Source: Celoporthe dispersa
Taxonomy: Eukaryota; Ascomycota; Sordariomycetes; Diaporthales; Cryphonectriaceae
Assembly: GCA_016584495.1 (NCBI GenBank)
Contig: WAID01000005.1
Span: forward strand, 1,686,501-1,750,500
DNA length: 64,000 bases
Reading direction: 5' to 3'
Each line of letters begins with the position of its first letter. Position 1 is the stretch's first letter. Below the pieces are notes generated by a model, which had not been told where the DNA came from, did not search any database, and was given only the letters and a program-made list of their open reading frames with translations. Positions 22,464 through 33,949 of this stretch are shown here, piece by piece. Both the position numbers and the translations under genes were made by a program.

Positions 22464-25398
22464 TTACTGGACGACCTAGAATATGCGGTGTCAGCGTCAC
22501 GATGTCGAATCTCAATTGTAGGTTTCAAAAAAAAAAATCAACAAACACATACCTTTTCCCTCAGCACGCCCATCCACTGTGCAAAACTCATGCCCTGGTC
22601 TGCGCGGTCCTCCACCAGCAAGGTCTGCGCCCACAGCTTCAAGCTGGGCTCGCCGTCCTCCCGCACAATGTACAGGTGCGGCAGGATGATGCTACCCACG
22701 CCCTTTGACTTGTAGTCCCTGCTCTTGGCGATGACCGCCCGGATCCGTTCGTTGAAGTCGTTGTCCAGCTCTGGCACTGTGCCCTTGCCCACGTGGAGCT
22801 GTGTCCTGTCGGCGACACCAAAGACATCCTGCAGCAGGGCCGGGACCGTGTCGCGGCCAACCCATAGGAACTGTGTCTGCCCGTCGTCGATGAGGTACAG
22901 CCCATATGAGACGAACCGCTCCGAGGACAGGTTCAGCGGCGGTGGCAGGACGATCTGGCTGGTTTCCGGGTCGGGCGTACCAGCGATATCCGGCATATCG
23001 TGCAGTGAATACAGCTTTGGGTAGATGTACTGCATCAGCAGCGGCAGAGGCAGCGTCGATAGCAGGCAGAGCGCTGCCGACCTCAGGTCAGAGGGGATCT
23101 GGGCCGACTTGCGCAGGCCCACATGCTTGATCAGGCCGAGGAACAGAGCAGGCAGGCCGCGCATGTTGGCCGGGAACTGCAGGCCACCGCCCATACTGCC
23201 GCCGGCCAGCTCTTTCCTGAACGTCTGGAGCAGCTCGACGAGCTTTGTCTGCAACGAGTCTCTGGCCGCATCGAGACCGCCGCTGAGCGCCTTCTCTACA
23301 GCCTTGTGGCTGAAGTATGTAGTGATGGCGCATTGGTCGGCGGAGGCGTAGACGTCCGCCAGGCTCTGCGTCGTAGGGAGGGCCAAGGTCAAAACCCGGA
23401 TTCGCCGCTCGCCGTTGCAGGTAGTGTGAAGTACAGCCGCCTGCATGCAGATCGTGCTCTTAGACAAGGTCTCGTCGATGGCTACTTCCACCACATAACA
23501 CTGGTCGCGCGGGAAGGCTGGGAAGGCGCACAGATCGGAGCTCCGGTTGAAGAAGTTGCCGTAGAATGTGTTCATTCTCAGGCCCGTCGTGGCGCGCACC
23601 CTCAGCACAGCCTCCAGGCCAATCTCCGATGACAGGTAGTCGCTGAACTCCGAGGCAAACTTGATGGCATCTTCGGGCCGCCCAGCATTCCAACCGGGGT
23701 AGAACCACGTCTGGCCACCAGTGTACCGAGGAAGATTGCTCAGCGAGGCGACATCCTGATACTGGGACGAGAAGAGAACATGTCGATCGAGACCTGGTTC
23801 TTTGAGCACTCGACAGCAAAGCTTTTATAGAAGCCGCTGGCCGTCTGCAGCAGGTTGTTCTCCTTGGACGTGCCCAAGAGCTTCTTGTCCTCCCTCATGT
23901 CAAGCTTGCCGTAGCCCAGGTTTGGTAACGAAGCGCTCAGGACCACGATCTTTCCACCAACGGGGGAGATCAGCTTGTGACCAGCCCGCAGGGCGGAACC
24001 CATGCATGATCCATTGTTCTGATTGTTGACGAACATATCCGGAAGCTTTGTCAGGAAGTTCTCGATGCTCTGGCGACACTCGCTCAGAGGGACCAGGAGC
24101 TCTGTAGGGACCGGCAGGAAAGGCTCATCGAGGTCGCTGATGACGAGCATGTTGGTGTCTCCGTTTTCATCCGTGTCCTTGGGTATAGAGAAGTAGTGCA
24201 GGCTCGAGTCTACGGCGATAAAGCCCAGACGAGTGCGCCGGTCCGCGTTCGGTATCCGGTTCAGGCTGTCCAGGATCGTGCGCGCGCTCGTCGCCAGGAG
24301 ACCGGTCGAGACGGCCGCATAGCTCACATCGAAGAGGAAGAGGTAGACGAGAGGCTGAGGCGGCCGGACCATGTACTCCTGGGGGCCACGAACTCCACCA
24401 CCGAGTAGTTCAGCTCAGCCCGCTGCCACCGGTCGATGCTCTTCTGAGCCGCGGCGTCCCAGTCGAAGGCCTGCGGAACGTCGTTCGAGAGGTTGCACAT
24501 GTTGCACCGCCACCTATGCCCATGATCGAGGAAAGTCACGTACGGGTTGATGTAGGACCTACACCGCCGACACCGTGAGATCACCTGGTCCTGGATGACA
24601 GGAACGTTATCGTCCATGTCATGAAGCGAGGCATACGGCTGGATGACGAGCGCGAAGGGGAGCTTCGACTTCTTGAGGAGGGAGTGCGTCGTGGGGACGG
24701 CGTTGAGGGTTGATCGCACGTATTTCGGAGGGCAGTTCGCATCTTCGGAAGGGGTACAGCTTGACTTTTGGGTCGGGTGAGCCACTGAACACACGTGGAC
24801 AAGGAGACAGCTCGCGGACTCACATTTGGAGGGAGAATGATGGGTGGTGGGGGCAGGTCTAGCTCGGAGACGTTGAAGGGCTGGTTGAGCAGGTCGGTCG
24901 GATACAGCTGGTTCAGAGGCCCGACGCGCGCAGGAGCTTGCTGCTGCTGCTGCTGCTGCGGCAGAGGCTGGCCGCCTCCCACCTGCATGTTCGACATGCC
25001 TTGGGTGATTCCGGCAACACCAGGCCCAGGAGTAGCACCGTAGTCTGGCTGGGGGTACCCGGGGCCAGCAACGGGAGTGAAGGCCTGCGCTCCGGGATAA
25101 CCTGCGGCCGCAGCTGGCTGTTCTTGACCTGGATAGCCACCGTATGCAGGTGTCACCGGCTGAGGGGCGCCGAACTGGCCTCCAGCCGGCAGCTGGCCTC
25201 CCACGGCGGCATTGCCGCCACTTCCCACGTCGAACGCGCCGGCAGCGTAAGCTCTCTTCTTCTTCTTGCCTCCTCCTCCCTCTGCGGGTGTTGAGCCGCC
25301 TGGGGCGGCGGGGAGCCGGCGGGATTTCCGTAGGCCTGGCCGTCATATGGTTGCTCGAAGCCAGGCTGGCCTTGACCGTAGTCATTGGGTGCAGACAT
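22464..25398 (-). CDS. SEC24: COPII coat cargo-adaptor SEC24 (three single-base frame breaks)
   Basis: Exons 24824-25398, 22553-24764 and a short last exon 22464-22475. Donor GTGAGT and acceptor AAAAG join LPPN to SSCTPSEDANCPPKYVRS; donor GTATGT and acceptor CTAG add the last codons before TAA. The N-terminus is Gln/Gly/Pro-rich with KKKKRAYAAGAFDVGSGGN and a Q7 run (about 24940-24960). Then come the zinc finger CRRCRSYINPYV..C..C, the trunk (YLFLFDVSYAA, GKIVVLSASLPNLG, QVSIDMF), and the beta-barrel, helical and gelsolin domains (FVSYGLYLIDDGQTQFLWVG). The frame breaks at G-run 25310-25313, G-run 24381-24385 and about 23771-23780; one missing base at each gives a 933-residue protein of normal length. 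The last two breaks interrupt strongly conserved stretches. Sec24 binds Sec23 and ER export signals during COPII budding. Confidence 0.93.
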
Positions 25399-27018
25399 GT
25401 CGTCGCGTGGAGAGGCGGTAGGCCGCCGCGATCAGCTCAAACTGCGGTTGTCAAAGCGTTGCTCGGATGTCTGTAGGCCTAGAGAGGATCGCAAGGGGGC
25501 GAGTGACAGTGCGACGGGGTGCGCGCGTCCAAGAGACCAAAGGACTGGCTGGTCGCGATGGTCGAGGTGTGTTGGGCTGGGTCGAAGGCTGTCGAGGGAG
25601 CAGGCGCACGCTGTGTGTGGTGGAGCTTTTGGATACGCTGGACATTGACAGGCGGGGACCTGTTTTATGGGCTATGGCAAACTGGCCTTGTCCTGCCCTG
25701 GTCAAGCGACCTTACAGCTCGACGATAGTTGAGGGTTGATCAAATAAGATGGAGAGAAAAATGATCACCGGCAGACTAATTTGGACCTGCTTAGAAGCTT
25801 GACGACGTATCAAGGAAACGATGAAGACAGGTCAGCTCTTCTGCCTAGCACCTGAATCTTGAAGCCTGGCCGGCTGGACACCTAACGGCGTTACCCTGTA
25901 TGCAGCCTGTCAAGCCTGTGTGTGGCCTCTAGTTCATAGCGCGTAGCTGGCTTGTTTCGTCATCCACCTCAACTGTAGCTCCAGCCTCGCATGAGGGGGG
26001 GGGGGGGCGGACACTTCTCGACCCGACCTGCGGGCAACAATGTTTAGCTGCGGGCCTATATCACGTGATAGGTGGCAGCGGTCTTCCCCCTGACAGTATT
26101 TGCTCTGCGGGCCCTTCAAATCCTCTCTGTTCCTACCAGCCAACGCGCCTACAGCAGACGAACACCACCATAGATTTACTGTGCAGGCATCCTATGTAAG
26201 CTCGAGGCTGGGTTCATTGCTTTAAAGGATATCTCAGCTAGCGAGGGAAGGTCGAGAGTCTGTCTCTCGTTGACCGCCGTGAATTCTTCAAAGCGAAAGT
26301 GGCCCCTCGTAAGCCAGCGCTCAACCATCCGCTGCGTGAGGCTGTATGTTAGCGAGGAGTTGGGCCCTGAGCTCCCCGCCGTAGCTCCTACAAGGGCCCA
26401 AAGTACTATAGGTGCTGGGGCGCTATGGTGATCTGGTACCATGGTGCCAAGTGGTGAGGTACTGATGTACAGCCCATAGTACGTAGTAGCGGGCACCCCT
26501 GAAGGTTGCGTGGAGTCTGACGCTAATTACTAGCACAGGGACCCTGAGACTCGCCTGTACGTAAGTCAGACTCCCTCGATTCAGGCCTCCTCCTGGCGCT
26601 GATCGGCCTGCTAGTCACTCAACCATCACCCTAACTGGCAACAGGTACGCGCTTCTCGCCTGCAGGTTCGGGGACAGCATCCTTTTTCCATATTTAGGGT
26701 CTTGCTTCTAGACGATACCCTGCCCTTCCTTTACCGAGTTCCTGATTCTCTCTCTCTTTCTCTTTTCATATTTTTTTTTCTCTTTCTTTCCTTCACCAGT
26801 CATTCATCGGGTTCAGGCCTCTGAACCAGCTGCAATTCAGTCATTCTCTATCTCGCGAGCCCTCTTTGTCTGGTGGATCTCCTCCGCTCGTCGATCGATC
26901 GATCAGTCGCAGCCTTCAGACGCCTGCTGTGCCTCCACCGCGCTGCTCCGATCGATTCGTTCGCTCAGGAAACCCGACCCAGCAACAAGCCGAACCACAG
27001 AAGACGCTGCTTCTCAAG
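25399..27018. promoter_or_regulatory. Divergent intergenic region SEC24 / small membrane protein
   Basis: About 1.6 kb between divergent starts. Contains a G12 run (about 25996-26007), a C/T-rich tract (about 26745-26795), and GATC-type tandem (CGATCGATCGATC, about 26894-26906) in the probable leader of the plus-strand gene. No coding sequence is recognised; promoter role is inferred from orientation. Confidence 0.45.
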
Positions 27019-27449
27019 ATGGCCTGGGGAAAAGCAAAGCCTCAACCCTCTATCCTCAGGTAATCACCTACCAATTTGATCCAGCACCTCCCATGCACAA
27101 TGACCGGGCGCTTCCAGATTCCACTGGATGAGGGGCCCATTCCTTTGTACTGCATAAGCGGCTGACAAGACCTCGTGCCCTACAGCCAACTCCTCCCCCT
27201 CGTCATCTTCTTCACCGTCATCGCCGGCCTCGCCTGGGTCGGCTACCAGATCTACCTCAGCGTCAACCAGATGCAGGGCAATGTCTCCCAGCGCATGGGC
27301 AGAAGAACGTCGTCTTTACCAAAGACGGTCTGAAGGTCGGCGTTAAGCACGTCAAGCACGAGAACGAGGTCGACGCCACCCAGAAATATTTCGTCAACGC
27401 CTGGAACCTACATGCGAACAAGGAGGCGGCCGGGAAGAAGAGCAAGTGA
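27019..27449 (+). CDS. Small single-pass membrane protein, function unknown (one frame break)
   Basis: Exon 1 27019-27059 and exon 2 27186-27449, joined in phase 2 (donor GTAATC, acceptor ACAG). It begins MAWGKAKPQPSIL, followed by one hydrophobic segment (about residues 17-38: LPLVIFFTVIAGLAWVGYQIY). After NVSQRMG the frame changes at about 27300-27303; a single missing base would continue it into NVVFTKDGLKVGVKHVK and a basic end KEAAGKKSK, giving about 101 residues. The second half keeps coding character in the new frame, so an indel in the sequence is the simplest reading. The pattern of short N-tail, one membrane helix and a soluble 60-residue domain with a KDG.KVGV motif looks familiar from other fungi, but I cannot name a function. 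Confidence 0.65.
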
Positions 27450-28470
27450 TCATACCATACCAGATCTGTTTGCGCTCTCGCGTGGATCCCTGTCTTGGTC
27501 TCTTTGGCTACATCTCTCTTGTTGGCCGCCATATGGGCCTGGCTTATGGTCAGCTTTGACGGCTGACTGACACTGTCTCTGCGCGCATTCGACGATACCC
27601 GATTATATATGGTTTCTTGTTATCTTCTTTTTACCTACTTGACGACGTGGGTCCAGCTTGTCCTGCGCCCGATTAACATTTACTTGCTACGACAACACGT
27701 TCCGAAATTCTATACACATGAATATCTTTCCACGCTTGCGCTTGCAAACCCTCCAAGAAGTCGCATTGTGCTTGTCGCTTAAGCAGGACGGGGGCGGCTG
27801 GGGCTTCTCCCATGGCACGCGGCGATCAGGTCACACCTCGGCACAATATCGGCGTCATGCCTTGGTGACCATGGAGAACATGTTACCAGCGTGACCTCAT
27901 AAACGAACTGTGGCACTGTCTTCCCTTCAGGCGAGGTCAACCTCGAAACAAGTGCACTCGCCGTATACAGGGCACGAGAACGAGAAGCTATATGGAACGC
28001 GGAACGACGGGTGTTCTCAAACTCTTGAATATAGGTGTCATTGCACGTAGAAAGACAAGAGGACGCACTGCGAGGCCCCGGCCCAGATACTCGCAATCTT
28101 TAGGAGGGTAGCCCTGTATGTGTTTGTCTGCCTGCTGCTAATGACAAGTCGACAATACCTTGCCTGAAACTATTTGTTTTGCCCCGGTTCGCCTGGAACG
28201 AGGTAATTTTCTCTCATCACGCCCAGAATGCAAAAAGATCCCAGCACCAATCAGTGATTGCCGATGGTCTGGCTCCAACGCCTAAATGGGAGAAAGAAGA
28301 AAAGAAGAAGGGGAAAAAAAAAAATAAAACACACTCCGATCCTAGGCCTGTCCTGCCAAGTAATCAAGTTAAAAATATCAGTATGATGACACTCTTTCTC
28401 CATCGTTGAAGGAGGGAGAAAGCCCCTCCCTCTTCCCCACCTCCCCTTTCCGTTGCGTTCATCATCATTC
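27450..28470. other. Convergent intergenic region
   Basis: About 1 kb between the small membrane gene and the Zn2Cys6 gene. Includes an A-rich tract (about 28285-28327). No supported gene. Confidence 0.5.
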
Positions 28471-30745
28471 TCAGACACTCAGCCAGCTCTTGGCCACATA
28501 CTCGACGCCCGGCCCGGCGTTGTTGGAGGCCTTCCGGAGCAGCTCTGTCCTCTTGTTCTCGAACTGCTCCTTCAGCATCGCCTCGCGCTGCTGCAGCGGG
28601 TTCATCGTGTAGCCAGTGGAGGGCGGCGCCTGGCGTGCGGACATGAGCTTGATAAAGTTGGAAGAGACGGGGTAGGGCTGGGCCATGAGCCCGTCTCTGC
28701 GGATGAGCATCGAGGGGATGCGCACGTTGAGCTATAATCACAGCGGGTCAGAACCAAGATGAACTCACGAGACATGTGAGCCGCTGGCCTCAGTTGGCCT
28801 GTACGTGGGGCTGCTGTAGGAAGGGAAGTATATATAAATAAATAAAAATACTCACCTGGCACAAGATGTGAGCATACTTGACGCCGAGCTCGTCTCCGAT
28901 GTACCTCAGCCGCCCCTTGATCCAGCTCCTCTGCGCATCCGTCGTGTAGTCCTGGCTCTGGATACACCCCAGCGGCCATGACAAAAAGTACCCAGCCAGA
29001 CCCTTGAGCGAGTCCTCTTCTCCACACGCGAAGCCGCTCAGCTGCTTCTCCAGCAGGTGTCTCCTCTCGGGCTTGAGGTGCCAGCCCAGATGGTACGGCA
29101 CGCTGGCGATGATGTCGGTGATGGTGTCGACGCAGGTCCTGGCGGCGGTGGCGTACTCGGGTGTGGTCCTGTAGTCAACAGGGCTGCACACCCAGGCGGC
29201 GCAGCGCACGATGATGCTCGCCAGGATGAGGCGCGACACCCGCATCAGGTTCCACACGCTCGCGATATAGAAGTCCCGATACACGTCGACACGCCCTGGG
29301 AAGACCTCGGCGCGGCTGAAGTCACCGCTCGGCACGCTGTCCTCCCACGCCACGCTCTTCCACAGCCAGCTGTCGGGCACGTTCTTCATCCAGCGCACGC
29401 ACTCGGCGTCGACCATCTGGGCCCGGCGGATGAGGGCCAGGATCAGCTCGATGTTCTCGGGTGTTCGTGCCACCTGGCCCATCAGACGGAGGATCTCGGC
29501 GCGGAGCTCGCTCGTCTTGATGTTGATGCGCTGGCACTCGGCGGCGGACTCGTCCTTGACCGCGTCAGACAGCCACCAGTCGACGCCCATGATGGGGGCC
29601 TTGCCCGAGCCCAGAGTGTGGATGATCATCTGCGTGCGCACGGCGATGAAGAGGAGCAGGCCGGTCTTGGTGCGTAGCTGCTCGCGGCCCCGGGATTTGA
29701 CGAGCGAGATGGCACCTTCGATGTGAGAGCCCCATGAGAAGACGCCCATCTCCTTGGCGCTGATATTCTGTGATTGTGTGTGCACGTGTCAGTGGCAACC
29801 TTGCGTGTGACAAAAAGATTTCTCCAGAGGGGGAAAAGAAGTTTGGCAGGCTTACCTCGTACAGCCCAAGCAGCAGCACAGCTGCCAGCGTCGCGTCTGT
29901 CTTTGACAACACCGGATCCTGCAGCGCCGTATGGGTCGCGGCCAGCGCCATTGTATACTCGGATAGCGCCTTGTTTGGGATATCTTCGTGGCTGCTCTTG
30001 ACACGGTTGCCCAGGTGCGCAAGAGAGCACGCATTGAAGGCACGCTGTAAGTGACCATTACTCGGCTCACTCTTCATGAGCGGTAGCAGGTAGTCCATAA
30101 AACCCCTCGTGCACCCTTGGCGCGGGACCAAGACGAAGTTAGAGAAGAAGTGGCAGCTCGCCAGCTGCTCCGTCGGGACACCCAGAATGGGTGAGATGGC
30201 GCTCTCGCCAGAAGGCAGTCGCATGAATCCCTTCCCTGTAGGCGACAGCGCGCTGTCGAGAGATGAGGTCGGCGAGATCAAGCTGCTGCTGCTGCTGCTA
30301 CCGCCGCCGCCGCCGCCGCCGCCGCCACTGACGCTGATGCCGACACCGCCACTGCTGCTCTTGAATTTAGTGTCGAGCGGAGACTTCCGCGCGCCTTTCT
30401 TCAGCGCCCTTCGCTCGGTCGCCTTGGTCTCGTTCCGGAAGACGAGGTCGAACTCGTCCTTGTAGCCCGGACATGTCCGCCGCGCTTTGGCGCACTGGTT
30501 GCATGTCGGCTTTGTCTCGTCACACTTCGGAGAGGGGGGAGGGGAGTCGAGGCGTCAGTCTTTTTTTCTTTTCTATTCTTTTCTTTCTTTCTTTCCTTTT
30601 TTTCTTCCTCTTCTTACTTCGTCATAAAGGAGCAGATGATCGTCTCATTCAGTACAGAGTGTTCGGGAGGGGGAGGAAGGCTCACCTTTATCCTCCGCGT
30701 GCGACACATCTGACAGCCCCTAGAGGGCTTCCCACAGTACACCAT
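28471..30745 (-). CDS. Zn2Cys6 (fungal binuclear zinc cluster) transcription factor
   Basis: Four exons joined in phase 0: 30686-30745, 29856-30524, 28856-29767, 28471-28731 (633 residues). Donors GTGAGC, GTAAGC and GTGAGT; acceptors CGAAG, CACAG and TATAG. The DNA-binding domain is split by intron 1: MVYCGKPSRGCQMCRTRRIK then CDETKPTCNQCAKARRTC, giving the six-cysteine pattern C-x2-C-x6-C-x6-C-x2-C-x6-C. A Gly8/Ser6 homopolymer linker (about 30290-30330, CTG and CCG repeats on the plus strand) follows. The remaining 400 residues match the general helical fungal-TF middle region (IGALSLVKSRG-type, ELRAEILRLM). Function and targets are unknown; there is no adjacent metabolic cluster to suggest one. 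No frame break. Confidence 0.88.
30290..30330. repeat. CTG/CCG trinucleotide runs coding Ser6-Gly8
   Basis: Six CTG-type units then about eight CCG units inside the transcription-factor coding exon. On the coding (minus) strand they give a polyglycine run followed by polyserine, a slippage-prone linker after the zinc cluster. Confidence 0.8.
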
Positions 30746-31181
30746 GCTGGCGGGATGAATAATATGTTCGTAGATGGGCTCGTGAAGGACCCAGATAGCC
30801 GGGAGAAAGAGAGAGAGAAAAGGAGGGGGCCTAGATAGTAAGGTAGGGTACTCTCTGGTCTGGGAGGTTGTTGACCACGGCGGAGAGCGAGAAGACGAGG
30901 CCTCGAAACACTGGATCCCAAGCACACCCTTCCAAGGCGGGGGGAGGAGAGGCAAGACCTGGAGCCGAGAATAGAGTTTCGGCTGCGGTTCAACCTCGCC
31001 TGCTGCCAAGCAGATAGAGTGCACGTCAACCGTTGAGAGCCACGACCGTTCGAGACCACCAAAGATCGTCAGGTCGGCGGTAGGCTGGAAGTTGTTGGCG
31101 ATCTAACACACTAGATGATCAGACTAGTGAGGATGCAGGATTATTGGGTACGAAGTCTAGGTGATGGTAGATAGAACAATA

Positions 31182-31216
<35 letters not shown>

Positions 31217-33949
31217 TCAATGGAGGTTGACAGCGTGTGGTTCGGATAGACGGTCTTCTTGATGATGACGATGATGTTATTATGGGATGGAGGGCACCCA
31301 AGGCCACTTCTCTCAAGGCCCTGGCCTCGTCCTCGCCTCAGCACAAGGAGGGGAGTACAGAAGAATAGAAGCTCCCCAGCAACCTCGCCCGGGCAAGAAC
31401 AGGATCAATGCGTTGGTGGTGGTGTGAAGGTTGGGCAGAGAAGGTTCAGGTCAGGTTTTCTGCTAGAAAAACCCTCCAGTCTGTCGCCCTCGGTGTTGGC
31501 TTTTAGGCCCGTCCTGGACAAGTTGGAATTGAGATGTATATGTGGTGGCTAAATAGATCGGACGAGACGACAAATGAGTGGGAGCCAAGTCGAGTCAAGC
31601 CGACCTGCCCAGATGTACATTTGTAATTGTAGCTGTTATGATGCAAGGGACCAAAGAAGGAGAAGAAGAAAGAAACCCCCTCCCAAAAAACCAATATTCC
31701 CAGGCTCCAGATATTTTGGTCGAGACAGGAGCCAGGATAATCATCAGTGCGCAAGGGCCCCGGACAAATTGTCTCCTCGTCGTCAACAACAGCGAACGAG
31801 TGACGAGCTGGCTGGTCTGCGTCTTTGAGATGTCCTCTTCTCTATAGGGGAGGAGCCGGGGGGGGGGAGGAGGATAAGGCCGGACAGAGCTGTGTCAGGA
31901 AAGGGCTGCTGAAACGGCCGAGGCAATCTCGCGGTAATATGTGAAGTGGTAGCATTGACGATATGTCGCTGCGTAGACCCCTGGAGGCCAGGATAGTCCT
32001 GGTTCATCGCTGGTGTCATTAGTGGCCAAGGGTTCCTGCCGCAGTACATGCTATATCTCCAGCCCGTTCGAGGTACATAGTATTCTGGTAGTACGTAGTG
32101 CCATATTACTACGGACTAGCATGTATGTAGTAAGTAGACAGCAGTACGCTCAATGTTGAGCCAGGCAGGCAAGTGCAATTCGCACCAGAGCCCGAGCGCC
32201 AACACAGACAGTCCTCGCCGGAGCAGAAGGCGAAGACGAAAGAATGGGGCTCCGCTCGACGGCCTGTAGTGCGCACCACGGTAGTATTGGCTATCCTTGC
32301 CCACATATACGAGTGGCAGGCCTGTCTGTCACTGCAGCTTGGCCGGGTCGAGTCTCCTCGGGGTTGCACTGCAGCAGCGAGAGACATTGACCCACAGACC
32401 ACTCACGACTGACGGTCCGAGCGGCTCGAGCACCGCAGACCGGTGGCATGTAGGGAGTGTGGGCAGCCTGATGGCGTCCGCCACCTGACAGCCTCTTCTC
32501 TCAGGAGCGGGGGCGGTGAGGAACGGCGACCAGACGGTCGTCAGCCGCGGGCTGGTAGCGGTCTCGCTCATATTAAGCGACAGCAGCCACGCGTGTGACC
32601 GATGATGGGAGCTGCAGTCGAGACTGGAGATCGAACCAACCCGTGGCACGCCAAGAGCTGCAGTGAGTCACCCGTTCGTGGGTGGGCGGGCGGTAGCGGG
32701 GAGGAGGAAAAGCAATGATGCACAGCTCCTCCACTGCATCTCGGGAAGACCGTTGGGGACTGGGGAGAGTTCCGAGGGACAAAAGGGACCAGGCCGTCGG
32801 GGACTAGCCACTTCTCCTCTGGTACCTTATAGGACGGCTTGATGATGGGCGTGGTGGTGATATAATTGGGCGTGGCCGCAGCATATGTAACCCCCCTCCT
32901 CCCTCTCTCTCGGGTCCAAGTGCAAGGTTTCCCGATTAGGCCGATTATATTGCTCGAGGCTCCATACAGAGCCAGACAGCGACCGCCATGGCGTGACTAG
33001 ACTGGCGCCACTTATGCGGCCCGCTAAGGAGGAACACAAAAAAAAGCAATGCTTGAAACATCCCGCGGGGATATTCGGCCGAGAAACCTTGTCTTCCCAC
33101 TGCGACCCAAAAGAAGTGCCTTTTCCTTCTCAGTCCGGATCAACCGACCCGACTCTTGGCGTCTTCAAACCCCGAAACCAAGACGGCAGACCTCGGCGAC
33201 GACACTTGAGCGAATAGGCCCCGCCCTCGAGGTGCCAAGAAAGGTTATGGAAAGGTGCAAGCGGAAGGAAGAATGGATCTCGATCTGCATCGGAATGATT
33301 ATTTATCACCCTGCCGCTCGTATGCTTGTGGACCACGGCCACACCAGGAACGTGTTGGTCCTCTTATTCCCGACACACATTGCTTTTTTTTGGCGATCCC
33401 TTCATTACCGGGGTTGCGTGTGGCTGACAGGTTAACGTGTCTGCCCCTTGGGCTCCCGAGTGTGGAAAGGAAAGGGGATTGGGAGGGAGGGGGGACAAAG
33501 AAACATGAGCCATCCACAGGTGGCCGATGGCGGAGGGGCTCGCGGCAGCCGCCCAGGGATTGTTCGGATCGGACCTCGATCTTTGGTTAGCACGAGGAGG
33601 GCTGCTGCGCCAGGAGGCGAAGAGGAGGCAAGGTATGAGGTCAAGTTGACGGAACACAAGGGGAGAAAGTTCCGGTGTGAGTCGTAGACACGGAGAAATT
33701 GAAAGGATGACCTGTATTGAGAGTTTGCTTATGGTCTAAAAACAAAGTTTTCTACGTTAAGGGGGTATTCCCATGCCAAATGTAAAGAGAAGGGCCTTGT
33801 AGGCAGCCGAGAAAAACACACGTGGGGGAGGGGGGGGGAGCGGTCCGCATCCAGATCCCGCTGGCTTCCCTTCCCTCTAACCAGTCGACCATCTTCTTCG
33901 GGGTGTATGCCCTGCGCAAGGCCGCTGTTTGTCCGGTTTCAACTAGCCA
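30746..33949. other. 3.2 kb gene-free region
   Basis: Between the Zn2Cys6 start and the exportin 3' end. A GA microsatellite lies at 31182-31216, and a purine-rich G run at about 31858-31870. Short palindromic TACGTAG-type motifs cluster at about 32075-32140. No coding sequence or RNA gene is recognised. Confidence 0.5.
31182..31216. repeat. GA dinucleotide microsatellite
   Basis: Near-perfect GA repeat with one A interruption, upstream of the Zn2Cys6 gene. Confidence 0.85.

Noticed and set aside
29057..29677. 206-codon plus-strand ORF
   Set aside because: Antisense to the Zn2Cys6 factor's largest exon; composition is explained by that gene's codon use.
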